Source: an uncultured bacterium
Lineage (GTDB): Bacteria; Latescibacterota; UBA2968; UBA8231
Reading direction: 5' to 3'
NCBI GenBank assembly: GCA_937942165.1
Contig: CALDFW010000078.1
Span: 1-47,125 of the forward strand
DNA length: 47,125 nucleotides
Shown here in pieces: positions 34,684 to 44,056 of this stretch. Below the pieces are notes generated by a model. That model made no database searches. It saw only the letters and a program-made list of their open reading frames with translations, and was not told the origin of the DNA. The stretch's first letter is position 1. The number at the start of each line of letters is the position of its first letter. The translations under genes were made by a program, and so were the position numbers.

Positions 34684-36462
34684 ATGTCCCTACTCAACCT
34701 GCGTCAGCTGCACATCGCCTTTGGTGGACCGCCCATACTTAAGAACGTCGACTTGAGGGTCGAACGCACCGATAGGCTGTGTCTAGTCGGCCGCAACGGC
34801 GAGGGTAAATCGACCCTTATGAAGATAATAAGCGGCGAGATCCGTCCCGACAGCGGCGAACAAATAATCGAGCGGCAGGCCCGCGTTGCTCGCCTAGATC
34901 AAGACGTCCCCGAAGGTTTAACCGGCACCGTGCTCAACGTGGTCCAGCAAGGGCTGCGTCCGGGCGATCCCACGCACTGGGCCGACAGCGCAGTCACGCG
35001 CCTACAGCTCGATCCACAGGCCGACTTTGCTCACCTATCGGGCGGTCTCAAGCGACGCGTACTCCTGGCGCGTGCGCTCTCAGCTCAGCCCGATCTACTG
35101 CTGCTAGACGAGCCTACCAACCACCTCGATCTCGACTCCATACTCTATCTGGAAGACTTTCTCTTGCGCTGGGAAGGGACTCTTATCTTCGTGAGCCACG
35201 ACCGCGCGTTTGTGCGCCGTCTGGCCACGCGCATTGCAGAAATTGACCGCGGACAGCTCCACGTTCACTCCGGGAGCTACGACGACTTTATCCGCAACCG
35301 CGACGCGCGTTTAGCCGTTGAAGAGACGCAGGCTGCCGTCTCAGACGCACGCCTGAGCGAAGAAGAAAAGTGGGTGCGTCAGAGCATCTCCGCGCGGCGC
35401 ACGCGCAACGAAGGCCGGGTGCGCGCACTGCAAAAGATGCGCGAAGAGCGGCAACAGCGACGGCAGCGCCAGGGCAACGCGCGACTACGCGTGCAGGAAG
35501 CCGAACGCTCTGGAGAGTTAGTAATAGAAGCCGAAGATCTGTACTTCGCCTACAGCGAGGGTGAGCCGCAGGTGCGCCAGCTTTCTCTGCTGGTCGGACG
35601 CGGCGACAAGATCGGCGTCGTCGGCCCCAACGGCAGCGGCAAGACCACGCTCTTGCACATGTTGCTCGGTCAGCTAGAACCGCAGCGCGGCAGCGTTCGG
35701 CACGGAACTCGATTACAGATTGCGCACTTTGATCAACTGCGCTCGCAGCTCAACCTAGACGAGAGCGTCGCAGAAAATATCGCACCCGGTCAGGAATACC
35801 TCGATATCGACGGTCAGCGGCGCCACGTCTATGGCTACTTGCAGGACTTTTTATTCACGCCAGCGCGCGCGCGAACGCCCGTGGGCGCGCTCTCAGGCGG
35901 CGAGCGCAACCGACTCCTCTTGGCGCGCCTCTTCGCCAAGCCGGCCAATCTCTTGGTCCTGGACGAACCGACCAACGACCTCGATGCCGAAACGCTAGAG
36001 CTCTTAGAAGAACAGCTAGTTAACTACGGCGGCACGCTGCTGATTGTCAGCCACGATCGCGCCTTTTTGGACAACGTAGTAACGAGCCTACTCGTTTTTG
36101 AAGGAGACGGGCGGATTGGCGAATATGCGGGAGGCTATAGCGACTGGCTAGCGCGGCACCAGTCCGCGCAGGCGCCGCGCACAGCCGAGAAGAAAAAGGC
36201 GCGCAAAGAGCAGCGCAGCAAACAGCGAGAGCGTAAATTGGGCTTCAACGAACAGCGCGAACTGGATGCGCTCCCCGACCAGATCGAAGCACTAGAGGCG
36301 GAGCAGAGCGCGCTACACGAGCAGATGGCCGACCCCGCTTTTTACCGGCAAAACGGCGAGGACGTAACGGCTGCACAGACGCGCCTCGAACAGATCGATA
36401 ACAACCTAGAGCAGGCTTACGCCCGGTGGGAAGAGCTCGGCGAGATTGCCGAGGCACAGTAG
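34684..36462 (+). CDS. uup: ABC-F family ATPase, Uup-like
   Basis: The 592-residue soluble protein has two ABC domains. The first: Walker A GRNGEGKST, signature LSGGLKRRVLLARAL, Walker B LLLLDEPTNHLD. The second: GPNGSGKTT, LSGGERNRLLLARL, LLVLDEPTNDLD. They are joined by a charged linker of about 80 residues. A Lys/Arg-rich region and coiled coil (residues 500-592) correspond to the Uup DNA-binding tail. ABC-F proteins act on ribosomes; Uup also affects branched DNA and transposon excision. ATG 34684 is preceded by GGTGG; an ATG 36 bases earlier lacks similarity. Its end is 3 bases from the convergent transglutaminase gene. Confidence 0.93.
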   Translation: MSLLNLRQLHIAFGGPPILKNVDLRVERTDRLCLVGRNGEGKSTLMKIISGEIRPDSGEQIIERQARVARLDQDVPEGLTGTVLNVVQQGLRPGDPTHWADSAVTRLQLDPQADFAHLSGGLKRRVLLARALSAQPDLLLLDEPTNHLDLDSILYLEDFLLRWEGTLIFVSHDRAFVRRLATRIAEIDRGQLHVHSGSYDDFIRNRDARLAVEETQAAVSDARLSEEEKWVRQSISARRTRNEGRVRALQKMREERQQRRQRQGNARLRVQEAERSGELVIEAEDLYFAYSEGEPQVRQLSLLVGRGDKIGVVGPNGSGKTTLLHMLLGQLEPQRGSVRHGTRLQIAHFDQLRSQLNLDESVAENIAPGQEYLDIDGQRRHVYGYLQDFLFTPARARTPVGALSGGERNRLLLARLFAKPANLLVLDEPTNDLDAETLELLEEQLVNYGGTLLIVSHDRAFLDNVVTSLLVFEGDGRIGEYAGGYSDWLARHQSAQAPRTAEKKKARKEQRSKQRERKLGFNEQRELDALPDQIEALEAEQSALHEQMADPAFYRQNGEDVTAAQTRLEQIDNNLEQAYARWEELGEIAEAQ

Positions 36463-36465
36463 AGA

Positions 36466-38583
36466 TCAGCTCTGGTGATGCGCTATGACCTTAGCTCGAC
36501 TAGCCGCACCGCACACGCCTGCGGTATTGCGCGTGCGAACCTGCAGGCGATTGGTTCCCTCATGCAAATGCCAGACAAAAGGCCCCGCTTCCAACGCCAG
36601 CTCATCCTCACCATCTACCCGCACTAAGAATGCCTCAAAATGCGGCGTTTCCGTGTCGATCTCCACGCACAGCACGCCGCGCCGATCCGTTTCACATACA
36701 AAGAGCTCTGCACCGTTGAGCGTGGGGTTAAAATCCTGCCAGCGATTGGTCTGACGGCCGTACTCTTCCTTGCGCGGAAAGAGCGCGCTGTAATAGCAGT
36801 AAAACTGATCGCCGCCCCAGTTACTAGACAGGCGCCACGGCACGGGGTGAGGGTTGCTGGCAAAATCATTGCGCAACGGCATTTGGATATGGCCCTTGTA
36901 CATGAGCAAATCTTCCCCTTCGACCTCGTCATCAGACCGGACGGAATAGGGATGATTTCCCTCGCGATAGGCGACCCGCACCCCGGACAGCGCAGCCTTG
37001 TTGGGTATGCGCCACTGTACGGGGAACTCCCAGGTGGCCGGCCCAGACATAACCTCGCTTAGGCGATCACCAATTTCGACCAGACTCAGCGGCGTGCCGC
37101 CGTCCGGATCGTAGAGATAGTAATCCCGCGTTGCATCCATAAAGACCCATTTGCCAAACTCATTAGACCACACTTCGGCCACCTCGTGACCGTAGGTGTG
37201 TTTGGCAGATATATTGACCCAGCGCGCGGGATATCCCATAGCCGTGCAGGCAGCAACCAGCGCTAGATTACTATAGAGGCAGTGGCCATCGCGGCGGCGC
37301 TTGCCGTAGTCGCCGTTGAGGACGATATGGCCTTCCTCATCGCGCTGCGGTTGCAGCAGATCTGAATAGCGCCAGGCGTAAGGGTCGAGTGCACCAAGCG
37401 GGACCTGATAAGCCCAGCGCAGCAGGCGCAGCTGCGCGTCAAATTCTCCGCGGGCGTCGGCTATTACTCCGTCCAGATCAAAGTCTTTGCGGAGATCTGC
37501 TAGCGCAGCAAAATCTTCATAGACATACTCGACCGAAGAACGGACGACACGGCGGTCTTCGACGCGGTAACCGCGGCAGTATAGCGTACCACTCCGCGCA
37601 CATTCAACCAGCGTGCTCTCTATGAATACGCCGCGCAGAATGGGCGATAAGAGCGGGTTATTCGTACTCAGTTCAATCTCAAACTGGGCGTAGCGCTGCC
37701 CCTCGGGAGCCTGCAACGGGCCGTCTAAGACGGCATAGTCCGACCAACCTGTACTATTGGGAAGCGGGCTGGCAGAAAAACGCGAGCGCACCCGAGCGAC
37801 GCACTCGGCGGGCAGCTCGACGTCCCAGCAAATACGACTCTGGCCTACGTGCAAAAAATCCTTTATGCCGTTCTGACCCGCCAGATCGATCACAGGAGAA
37901 ACGTATACCCCACTGCGCGTGTAGCGCTCTAGGCTTAGGCGAACACAATACTCCCCGTCTATTTCATCTTTCCACCCAAGATACTTGGAGTCCCACGTCT
38001 TTCCACCATCGCGACTCTTAGCGCTGCGATCTGGATGCTCAAGGCGCGTGAAGGAGCCGCGCGCATATTCGCTGTCAGCGGCGACCATAATTTCCCAGCT
38101 AGGCTCGACAGACTCCGTCCATAAGAGAATTTCGTTGCGGCCGACGCACAGCGCACCGGTGGGAATATCCACTACAAACCAATTGTCGAAGTGCGACCCA
38201 CCCCAGTCGCTAGTGTAGTACTGACGCGCAAAGGGATGCGCCCACTTGCTAGGCGGGCGCACAGCGTCGACGCCGTTGATTTGCAAGTAAAGGGGCGATG
38301 CATTGTCATCGGGCTCGGTGCCGGCAAAGACCAGATGAGCACGCAGGGCGCGAGCGTCGTCTAACACGAGCTCTTTTCGCAGCGCGACTCCGCGCTGCAG
38401 CCTTTCAAACCAGGCGCGATCGTCGACCCCTTGCGGCTGACCAATTGCCGGCGCGTCATCCTCTACGAGCACGCGATCGTTCAGAGCAATACCCGTTCCG
38501 TCATAGCGAACGTTTCGCAGCTGACCGCGTTCTTGCAGAGCGCTAGCGTCTAACGCCAGACAGACTGTCTTCGAGCATTCCAT
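36466..38583 (-). CDS. Large multidomain protein with transglutaminase-like core
   Basis: The 705-residue protein has a papain-like transglutaminase core with the triad Cys435 (RDGHCLYSNLALV), His466 (TYGHEVAEVW) and Asp483 (WVFMDATRDYYLY). The N-terminal 350 residues are beta-rich domains (LRAHLVFAGTEP, DWGGSHFDNWFVVDIP, YVSPVIDL) resembling carbohydrate-binding sandwiches; another beta domain follows the core. There is no signal peptide. Bacterial proteins with this core are mostly proteases, peptide cyclases or amidases acting on glycans or peptides; the role is unknown. It is probably a single gene: 53 bases separate it from the hybrid kinase. Confidence 0.88.
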   Translation of the reverse strand: MECSKTVCLALDASALQERGQLRNVRYDGTGIALNDRVLVEDDAPAIGQPQGVDDRAWFERLQRGVALRKELVLDDARALRAHLVFAGTEPDDNASPLYLQINGVDAVRPPSKWAHPFARQYYTSDWGGSHFDNWFVVDIPTGALCVGRNEILLWTESVEPSWEIMVAADSEYARGSFTRLEHPDRSAKSRDGGKTWDSKYLGWKDEIDGEYCVRLSLERYTRSGVYVSPVIDLAGQNGIKDFLHVGQSRICWDVELPAECVARVRSRFSASPLPNSTGWSDYAVLDGPLQAPEGQRYAQFEIELSTNNPLLSPILRGVFIESTLVECARSGTLYCRGYRVEDRRVVRSSVEYVYEDFAALADLRKDFDLDGVIADARGEFDAQLRLLRWAYQVPLGALDPYAWRYSDLLQPQRDEEGHIVLNGDYGKRRRDGHCLYSNLALVAACTAMGYPARWVNISAKHTYGHEVAEVWSNEFGKWVFMDATRDYYLYDPDGGTPLSLVEIGDRLSEVMSGPATWEFPVQWRIPNKAALSGVRVAYREGNHPYSVRSDDEVEGEDLLMYKGHIQMPLRNDFASNPHPVPWRLSSNWGGDQFYCYYSALFPRKEEYGRQTNRWQDFNPTLNGAELFVCETDRRGVLCVEIDTETPHFEAFLVRVDGEDELALEAGPFVWHLHEGTNRLQVRTRNTAGVCGAASRAKVIAHHQS

Positions 38584-38637
38584 TACCCGCTATTTTCCTT
38601 ACGTGAAATAGAGATGAGGACACTGCAGTTTCATCGT

Positions 38638-40518
38638 CTAAACAGCGCGGCGTTTGATTGGTTGGAGTGCCGCTACTAGATCCTTAAACTGCAGCGGCTT
38701 TGTCAGCACGTAGTCAAAGCCAATCGCAAAGAAATCTTCCGCGCGCTCGTCCTCGGCATGTGCGGTAAATGCAAATATGGGCAGATCTTCGGGGATATCT
38801 GGGTTTTCCCTCACCCATTGTAGCAGTTCCGTTCCATCGTGCTGCGGCATTTGGATGTCCGTTAGCACCAAGTCAAAGGGCTGTGTCTCGATTAATTCAT
38901 AGCCCTCTAGAGCGCTGCTTGCTACCGTCAAATCTACCCCTAAACGCTTGGCCATAGCTGACATAAAAAACTGATTTACTTCCACATCTTCTACGTACAA
39001 TATGCGTAGATTTTCCGTTAATAGAGGGGCGCTGGATTCGTCGTTGTCATCTTCTTCTTTAGGTTCCTCTGACAGGGGTAAATCAAGGGTGAACGAAAAC
39101 GTGCTACCTCGCCCGGTTTCACTGCAAACGTCTAGCTTAGAATCCATCGCATCGAGCAGGCTCTTCACGATACTCAGCCCGAGTCCCGTTCCCCCAAATT
39201 CTCGATTATACCCTTCCGTACTCTGGAAGAAGGGTTCGCCGAGTCGACGCACGGTGTCCTCGTCCATACCAATGCCCGTGTCCGAAATTGCAAAAGCGCA
39301 GCGCGCGCGACCCTCACGGACTTCTATATGGATCGTGAGAACGACCTCACCTTGGCGAGTAAACTTGCACGCGTTGCCTACGAGGTTGACCAGTACCTGC
39401 TGAAGACGCTGTGCATCAACAAAGAGCCACACATTATCGCAGTTGGCATACACGCTGCGCAGGTGCACATCTCCCGACTGGAACAGCGGCGCTATGACAC
39501 CCTCCAACTGCTCTGTAATTTGAAGTGCAGAAATGGCCTTCGGGTACAGTTCAACCCCTTGGCTGGCAAATTTCTGATAGTCCAGCAGATCATTTATCAA
39601 CGTCAATAGCGAACGGGCTGCCAGCAAGCCGTTTTCTATCACCTCAGGCGAACCTTCATCGACGTCGACGCGATGGGACATCTGCTGCAGTTCCAGCGAA
39701 GAAAGAATGCTGTGCAGAGGCGTGCGCAGTTCATGACTAACTGAACTCAGAAAGGTATCCTTCGTGGCTAAAGCCTCTTGTAGCTCAGCCGTGCGCACTC
39801 GTACGCGGTCTTCCAGCGAAGCCATCAGCTCTTGATTCTCTTTCCGCTGGTCGGACAGATTAACCTGTAAGTTCTGAAGAGATTTGTGGAGGATGCCTAT
39901 TTCATCTGGCCTAGATGCCAGGTCCAATGAAGACTCGAGCCGGCCCGAGCTCATAGCATCGGCTGCTCTAGCAGCCTCACGGATGGGCTTGACCACTGAA
40001 CGAGCAATCGTCCGGTAATTAAAGAGCAATATGAGCAGAATAAAAATAAACGACAAATAGACCGGCGTATTTATCCGCAGGGTCTGCTGTTCAAAAAGCG
40101 TCTTATCATACCCCACCCAAACGTTCCCCTTTAACAGGAGGGTTTCAACGGGGTATTTGTGAATTAAATATCGATCCTCGTCAACTGAGAACGCAGCGTC
40201 TTCAGCTAACTCACTTGGATAGATTGCGAACTGTTCACTATGCCCATCTTCTTCGATGTATATAGCGGCAAACGTCACGTTGGGGTTCGATTCTAGCAGT
40301 CGGTTTATAATAGAGAGAGAAGAGAAATCCTCTTCTTCAATGGCGATTTCAACGCCTTCCGCTGCCGTTTGGCTGATGGCCTTCAGTTGTCCGGTTACGT
40401 CCTCGAGGAAAGCGGCTTTTTGTTGCTTTGGAACCGCATACAGCAGGGCAAATGCGATCAGAGAGAGCGCTGTCACATACGGGACTATCAGCTTGAGCAG
40501 CAGCGATGGCGAAAACAT
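38638..40518 (-). CDS. Membrane hybrid sensor histidine kinase (TM-HAMP-HisKA-HATPase-REC)
   Basis: The 626-residue protein starts with a membrane helix (residues 8-28), a periplasmic sensor of about 120 residues, a second helix (150-167) and a HAMP domain (168-225). A short coiled coil leads to the dimerisation domain with His262 (SVSHELRTPLHS), the ATPase domain (LVNLVGNACKFT, DTGIGM, GGTGLGLSI) and a C-terminal receiver with Asp554 (LVLTDIQMPQHDG). Signals are likely relayed by a separate phosphotransfer protein, which is not in the window. It is the third gene of a probable operon after the barrel and PstS-like genes and starts 19 bases after the PstS-like stop. Confidence 0.93.
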   Translation of the reverse strand: MFSPSLLLKLIVPYVTALSLIAFALLYAVPKQQKAAFLEDVTGQLKAISQTAAEGVEIAIEEEDFSSLSIINRLLESNPNVTFAAIYIEEDGHSEQFAIYPSELAEDAAFSVDEDRYLIHKYPVETLLLKGNVWVGYDKTLFEQQTLRINTPVYLSFIFILLILLFNYRTIARSVVKPIREAARAADAMSSGRLESSLDLASRPDEIGILHKSLQNLQVNLSDQRKENQELMASLEDRVRVRTAELQEALATKDTFLSSVSHELRTPLHSILSSLELQQMSHRVDVDEGSPEVIENGLLAARSLLTLINDLLDYQKFASQGVELYPKAISALQITEQLEGVIAPLFQSGDVHLRSVYANCDNVWLFVDAQRLQQVLVNLVGNACKFTRQGEVVLTIHIEVREGRARCAFAISDTGIGMDEDTVRRLGEPFFQSTEGYNREFGGTGLGLSIVKSLLDAMDSKLDVCSETGRGSTFSFTLDLPLSEEPKEEDDNDESSAPLLTENLRILYVEDVEVNQFFMSAMAKRLGVDLTVASSALEGYELIETQPFDLVLTDIQMPQHDGTELLQWVRENPDIPEDLPIFAFTAHAEDERAEDFFAIGFDYVLTKPLQFKDLVAALQPIKRRAV

Positions 40519-40537
40519 CTACACACCCATCTTTTTG

Positions 40538-41008
40538 CTATTCAACCTTGGAAGGAAGTGACTGTGGTAGAGACTGACATGGAGCAGGCACTGTGCCATA
40601 GAAAAACGCACATGCACCGCGCGTCGTGCGAAGCAACTCACACATTTCTTCGGCATCGTCAGCGTACAGGGGAGGATTTCCACGACCGCTAAATACAAGT
40701 CGGAGCCAGTGTCGCTGAAGCGCAGCACCCCGACCAGCAAAAAAACTTTTGTCCATTTGACGGAAGAATGGATGCTTTCTACTAGGCAGCACAACCGTCA
40801 TTATCGTTCCATCTGACCAGTTGCGTCGATAACCGCGCACGATGTCCGCTACCGCCACAGAGTCAGGAAGCAGTGAGGCTTTAATATTACCCACCAATAC
40901 GGGCCGGGACTGCAATTCGTCCGCGACACTGCTACTGGCAACCCACAGCGCAGCAGCCACGAAGATCCCATGTAACATTCGTCTTATGTGAAGAGAGCGC
41001 TTTGCCAT
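40538..41008 (-). CDS. Short periplasmic PstS-like substrate-binding protein
   Basis: The 156-residue protein begins with a signal peptide (RMLHGIFVAAALWVASSSVA). It shows the C-terminal-type PstS motif order IVRGYRRNWSDGTIMTVVLP, FFAGRGAALQRHWLRLVFSG and RGNPPLYADDAEEM. It is about half a normal phosphate-binding protein (270-340 residues); such short PstS-like proteins usually lack transporter partners, and none is present here. The ATG at 41008 is preceded by GGGGA and lies 2 bases after the barrel gene's stop; the ATG at 41026 would overlap it. It is followed by the hybrid kinase, so a sensory rather than transport role is plausible. Confidence 0.8.
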   Translation of the reverse strand: MAKRSLHIRRMLHGIFVAAALWVASSSVADELQSRPVLVGNIKASLLPDSVAVADIVRGYRRNWSDGTIMTVVLPSRKHPFFRQMDKSFFAGRGAALQRHWLRLVFSGRGNPPLYADDAEEMCELLRTTRGACAFFYGTVPAPCQSLPQSLPSKVE

Positions 41009-41010
41009 AG

Positions 41011-42075
41011 TTACATCCCCACGCATAACTGAAATAGCAGCGCGTTATGCGCACTGGAATCCATACCGTGTCGCTCTAACTGCATTTTTAATGTGACACG
41101 AGCATCGGGCATAACGGAAAGACCCGCTATCACCTTCGACACAGAATGCGTCGCCCCTTGGACATTGTCGTCGGAAACAAGGTCCAAGGCCAAATACGGA
41201 GTTACGCTATCGGTAGCCTTGTATCCCAAGTATTGATAAAGAGCCACTTTGCGCAGCTTGCGACCGTCCGATTCTCGCGGAGAGAATGTAGCGGCCAACT
41301 CGGTTAAACCGCGTAAGCGCTCATCTTCCACGTGCACGGATACAAAGTGACCGCGCTTGGATAATGAATCTCTTCGAATCCCATCCAGGTACGTTGCCAG
41401 ACGAAACAGCCAATTGTTCCGTTCATACCTCAGCGCGACATTCAGCGACTGTATACCGTCCGGAAAAATTTGGTCTCCGCGTCCGCCTGGGGCAGCGTCG
41501 TGACTGTGCGACATCTGGTGGTCATCCGACACCACACTGGTTCCCGAACCCAAGAAGAGGTCGTACTGCACACCAGCGAGGTTTAGCATACCCCCAAAAC
41601 GCAAACCTATATCGTGGATGGCAAAGAATTCTTCAGCGAAAAATATCGGGCGGGCGACGGTAGGAAAAAACAGGCGGCCGTGGTGAAACCAATCATTCCA
41701 ATAGTTGACCGGCGTGTGTATCTTACCAAACTCCGTCCAGTGGTTTTGGTTTATCTCATAGCGAACCGCCAGACGCTCGAGCTTAAACTGGTCCTCCCGG
41801 TAATAGGATGGCAGCAGAGAGTGCTCGCTTAAGAGGGAAATTCTGGACGTTAAATTACCCCGCGTTAAGATGGACGTCTCACCCAAAGACAGGCCATTTG
41901 ATTTCATTCCTGGGTGAGTATCGTCAGGAGAGATCTGCGCATTTAAATACGAGAAAACGCCCACGTGCCACTTGTCTAGCGTCACATCAAGCGCCGCTGC
42001 GGGCAAAGTGAGCAAACCGAGTGAGAGCACCATCCAGACAACAGTATTACGACGTCTTTTATGAGCAAATAGCAT
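41011..42075 (-). CDS. Predicted outer-membrane beta-barrel protein
   Basis: The 354-residue protein has an N-terminal signal (WMVLSLGLLTLPAAALDV, about residues 14-31). It is rich in alternating, aromatic-bordered strands (WHVGVFSYLNAQ, FKLERLAVRYEI, NWLFRLATYLDG, VTPYLALDLVSD, VTLKMQLERHG) with His/Asp-rich loops (DDHQMSHSHDAAPGG). This is the pattern of porin-like outer-membrane barrels; the family is not recognised. It ends in CVGM rather than the usual aromatic residue. It is the first gene of the barrel/PstS-like/kinase operon, with the next ATG 2 bases after its stop. Confidence 0.75.
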   Translation of the reverse strand: MLFAHKRRRNTVVWMVLSLGLLTLPAAALDVTLDKWHVGVFSYLNAQISPDDTHPGMKSNGLSLGETSILTRGNLTSRISLLSEHSLLPSYYREDQFKLERLAVRYEINQNHWTEFGKIHTPVNYWNDWFHHGRLFFPTVARPIFFAEEFFAIHDIGLRFGGMLNLAGVQYDLFLGSGTSVVSDDHQMSHSHDAAPGGRGDQIFPDGIQSLNVALRYERNNWLFRLATYLDGIRRDSLSKRGHFVSVHVEDERLRGLTELAATFSPRESDGRKLRKVALYQYLGYKATDSVTPYLALDLVSDDNVQGATHSVSKVIAGLSVMPDARVTLKMQLERHGMDSSAHNALLFQLCVGM

Positions 42076-42291
42076 ACGTTCCTAATTCTACACATTAGAG
42101 TGTCTTTTTGCGGTGTGAAAATTTACATGCCGCGTTTTTAATATCCAGATGCCAATAATATGGTTTAGACGAGGCGGATTACAAGAATTTTTCTGGCATT
42201 AGACCTGTGAAACGCAATACATTACCCTATTCATCCGATTGACAATGACACGCGAAACACGGTGGAAGATAAACAAAGAGAGGAATCAAGT

Positions 42292-43269
42292 ATGGCTAGC
42301 GCTCAAATGCACGTAGGTGTCCAGGGCATCGGCACCTCGAAGATGGAACTGCAGTTTCTCACGCGCCACGGCGTCACGCATATGGACGCACAGGTCGACG
42401 GCAACGATGCCGAAACGCTCGCGCGCCACAGACAAGAAGCAGCGGACGAGGGCGTCAGCCTGGAAATGATTCACTACGACCCAGCGCGCAGCATTACCCT
42501 GGCCCAAGATCCCCAGCGCGACCGCGACATTGAGGAGTACTGCAAGGTCATAGAGGCCGTAGGGCAGGCAGGCCTGCGCGGCATCAACTACAACTTTTGC
42601 GTTCTGTCCCATCAGCGCACACCGAACACGCCCGGACGCGGCGGCAGCAGTTACAGCACGTTCGATATGGCAGAGTACGATAACGAAACGCTCAGCGAAG
42701 CCGGCACCGTCAGCCGAGACGAGAGCTTTGATCGCGCAGGATATTTTTTAGAGCGCGTCATTCCCGTTGCCGAAGCGAACAACGTGCAGTTGGCCAGTCA
42801 CTTAGACGATCCACCGGCGCCGGTGCTGCGCGGCGTAGAGCGCTGGAACTGGCCCGTCTTTGACGGACTCAAGCGCTTTTCCGAGTTAGTCGACAGCCCC
42901 AACCACGGCTTCAATTTCTGCTGCGGTGTCGCGTCTGAAGGCCTTGAGGATCCGGGTAGGGAACTTTACGATATCATACGCTACTTTGGCGAACGCAAGA
43001 AGATATTCAACATACACTACCGCAACATTCGCGGCGGACTGCACAAATTTCAGGAAGTGTGGCCCGACGAAGGCGATCTCGACATGTACGAAATCGCACG
43101 CGTGCTGCGCGACGTCGAGTATCCCTACATGCTAATGCCAGACCACGCGCCCGGCCATCCCGACGATCAAGCCCCTGAAGGAGTCTCCGGACGCGTCCGT
43201 CATGCCTGGGCTTTTCAGTTTGGATACATCATCGCGATGATCCAAGCGGTCAACAAGGGGAGCAACTGA
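42292..43269 (+). CDS. Mannonate dehydratase-like enzyme (UxuA-like TIM barrel)
   Basis: The 325-residue protein matches the UxuA pattern: ASHLDDPPAPVLRGVERW, NHGFNFCCGVAS with the metal-site Cys and His, KKIFNIHYRNIRGG, FQEVWPDEGDLDMYE and LMPDHAPGHP. UxuA dehydrates D-mannonate to 2-keto-3-deoxygluconate in hexuronate breakdown and needs Fe or Mn. The protein is shorter than the 390-residue E. coli enzyme, and members of this shorter group may have other sugar acid substrates. The start at ATG 42292 has GAGGA 7 bases upstream. It is divergent from the barrel operon and convergent with the cupin gene. Confidence 0.88.
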   Translation: MASAQMHVGVQGIGTSKMELQFLTRHGVTHMDAQVDGNDAETLARHRQEAADEGVSLEMIHYDPARSITLAQDPQRDRDIEEYCKVIEAVGQAGLRGINYNFCVLSHQRTPNTPGRGGSSYSTFDMAEYDNETLSEAGTVSRDESFDRAGYFLERVIPVAEANNVQLASHLDDPPAPVLRGVERWNWPVFDGLKRFSELVDSPNHGFNFCCGVASEGLEDPGRELYDIIRYFGERKKIFNIHYRNIRGGLHKFQEVWPDEGDLDMYEIARVLRDVEYPYMLMPDHAPGHPDDQAPEGVSGRVRHAWAFQFGYIIAMIQAVNKGSN

Positions 43270-43307
43270 GTCCGTCTCCCATTTTCCAAAGCACGTTTGT
43301 CTACAGA

Positions 43308-43344
43308 GCGCTGGACGCGTTGCCCAAGGGTAGCCATCCAGCGC
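43308..43344. terminator. Inverted repeat between convergent genes
   Basis: GCGCTGGA (43308-43315) pairs with TCCAGCGC (43337-43344), with a smaller GCCC/GGGT stem inside. It sits between the UxuA-like and cupin stop codons and may end transcription both ways; no long T-run follows. Confidence 0.45.
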
Positions 43345-43350
43345 AAACTA

Positions 43351-43755
43351 TTAGACGCGCACGCGCTCAGTCGTTTCATCTTCCACTTCGTTGGCAATCA
43401 CGTAAAACACCAGATCATCGGCGTCACTGGCATTGCGAATGCGGTGCCGCGTGCCGGCCGGCTGCATAAAGCAGGCGCCCTGACCAACCTCGACTTCTTC
43501 GCCGTCGCGCTCAACACTGGCGCGCCCCTCAACCACGATAAAGAACTCCCAGCGTTCCTTGTGAGCATGCACGGGACAGGGTCGCGCACCGGGCGGAACG
43601 CGCGTTAACTCGACGTCAAAGGGATGTGGTGCATCGGCTGCATTACCCAGAGCCACGGATAGATGTTGACGATAGCGCTCGTACGTCTGGTCTTCCCAGT
43701 GCCACACCTGGTGCTCTACGTCTACGTCGCGTTGATTTACTATCCAATCTGCCAT
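43351..43755 (-). CDS. Small cupin domain protein
   Basis: The 134-residue single-domain cupin has metal motif PVHAHKERWEFFIVVEGRASV (two His plus Glu) and the second motif VGQGACFMQPAGTRHRIRNA with the third His. Such proteins are isomerases, dioxygenases or sensors of sugars. A strong AAGGAGA site lies 6 bases before the ATG. It converges with the mannonate dehydratase-like gene, which makes a sugar-acid role reasonable but unproven. Confidence 0.88.
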   Translation of the reverse strand: MADWIVNQRDVDVEHQVWHWEDQTYERYRQHLSVALGNAADAPHPFDVELTRVPPGARPCPVHAHKERWEFFIVVEGRASVERDGEEVEVGQGACFMQPAGTRHRIRNASDADDLVFYVIANEVEDETTERVRV

Positions 43756-44056
43756 TTTTTGTCTCCTTAGTGTTTATTCGTCGGCCACGGTCTGATACGG
43801 CTGGTCCACTCTTAATTCGTGCACGCAGCAATTTGAAAGGTCGATCTCGTCACAGTCCCCATTTGGAGGAGCGGGCGCTAAACTAAACCGGTGCCTCGTG
43901 CACTGTCAATCGGGCTAAATCCATTTAGCAAACTGTGTGGAACCGTTTCCCGTTTTGTCACGCTTGGGTTAAAATTTTCCAGATTCAGTGACACAACCCC
44001 TCTTAGCCTGCATATTCGTAGAGATGCAGTAGAAAATTATATCAAGTGGAGGACGT
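43756..44056. other. Intergenic region between the cupin and PhoX-like genes
   Basis: The 301 bases between two divergent genes are AT-rich towards the PhoX-like start. A minus-strand TTGACA lies at 43909-43904 but lacks a good -10. No gene or clear operator is visible. Confidence 0.5.

Noticed and set aside
42239-42270. TTGACA at about 42239 as a promoter for the UxuA-like gene
   Set aside because: No acceptable -10 hexamer occurs at 16-19 bases from it.
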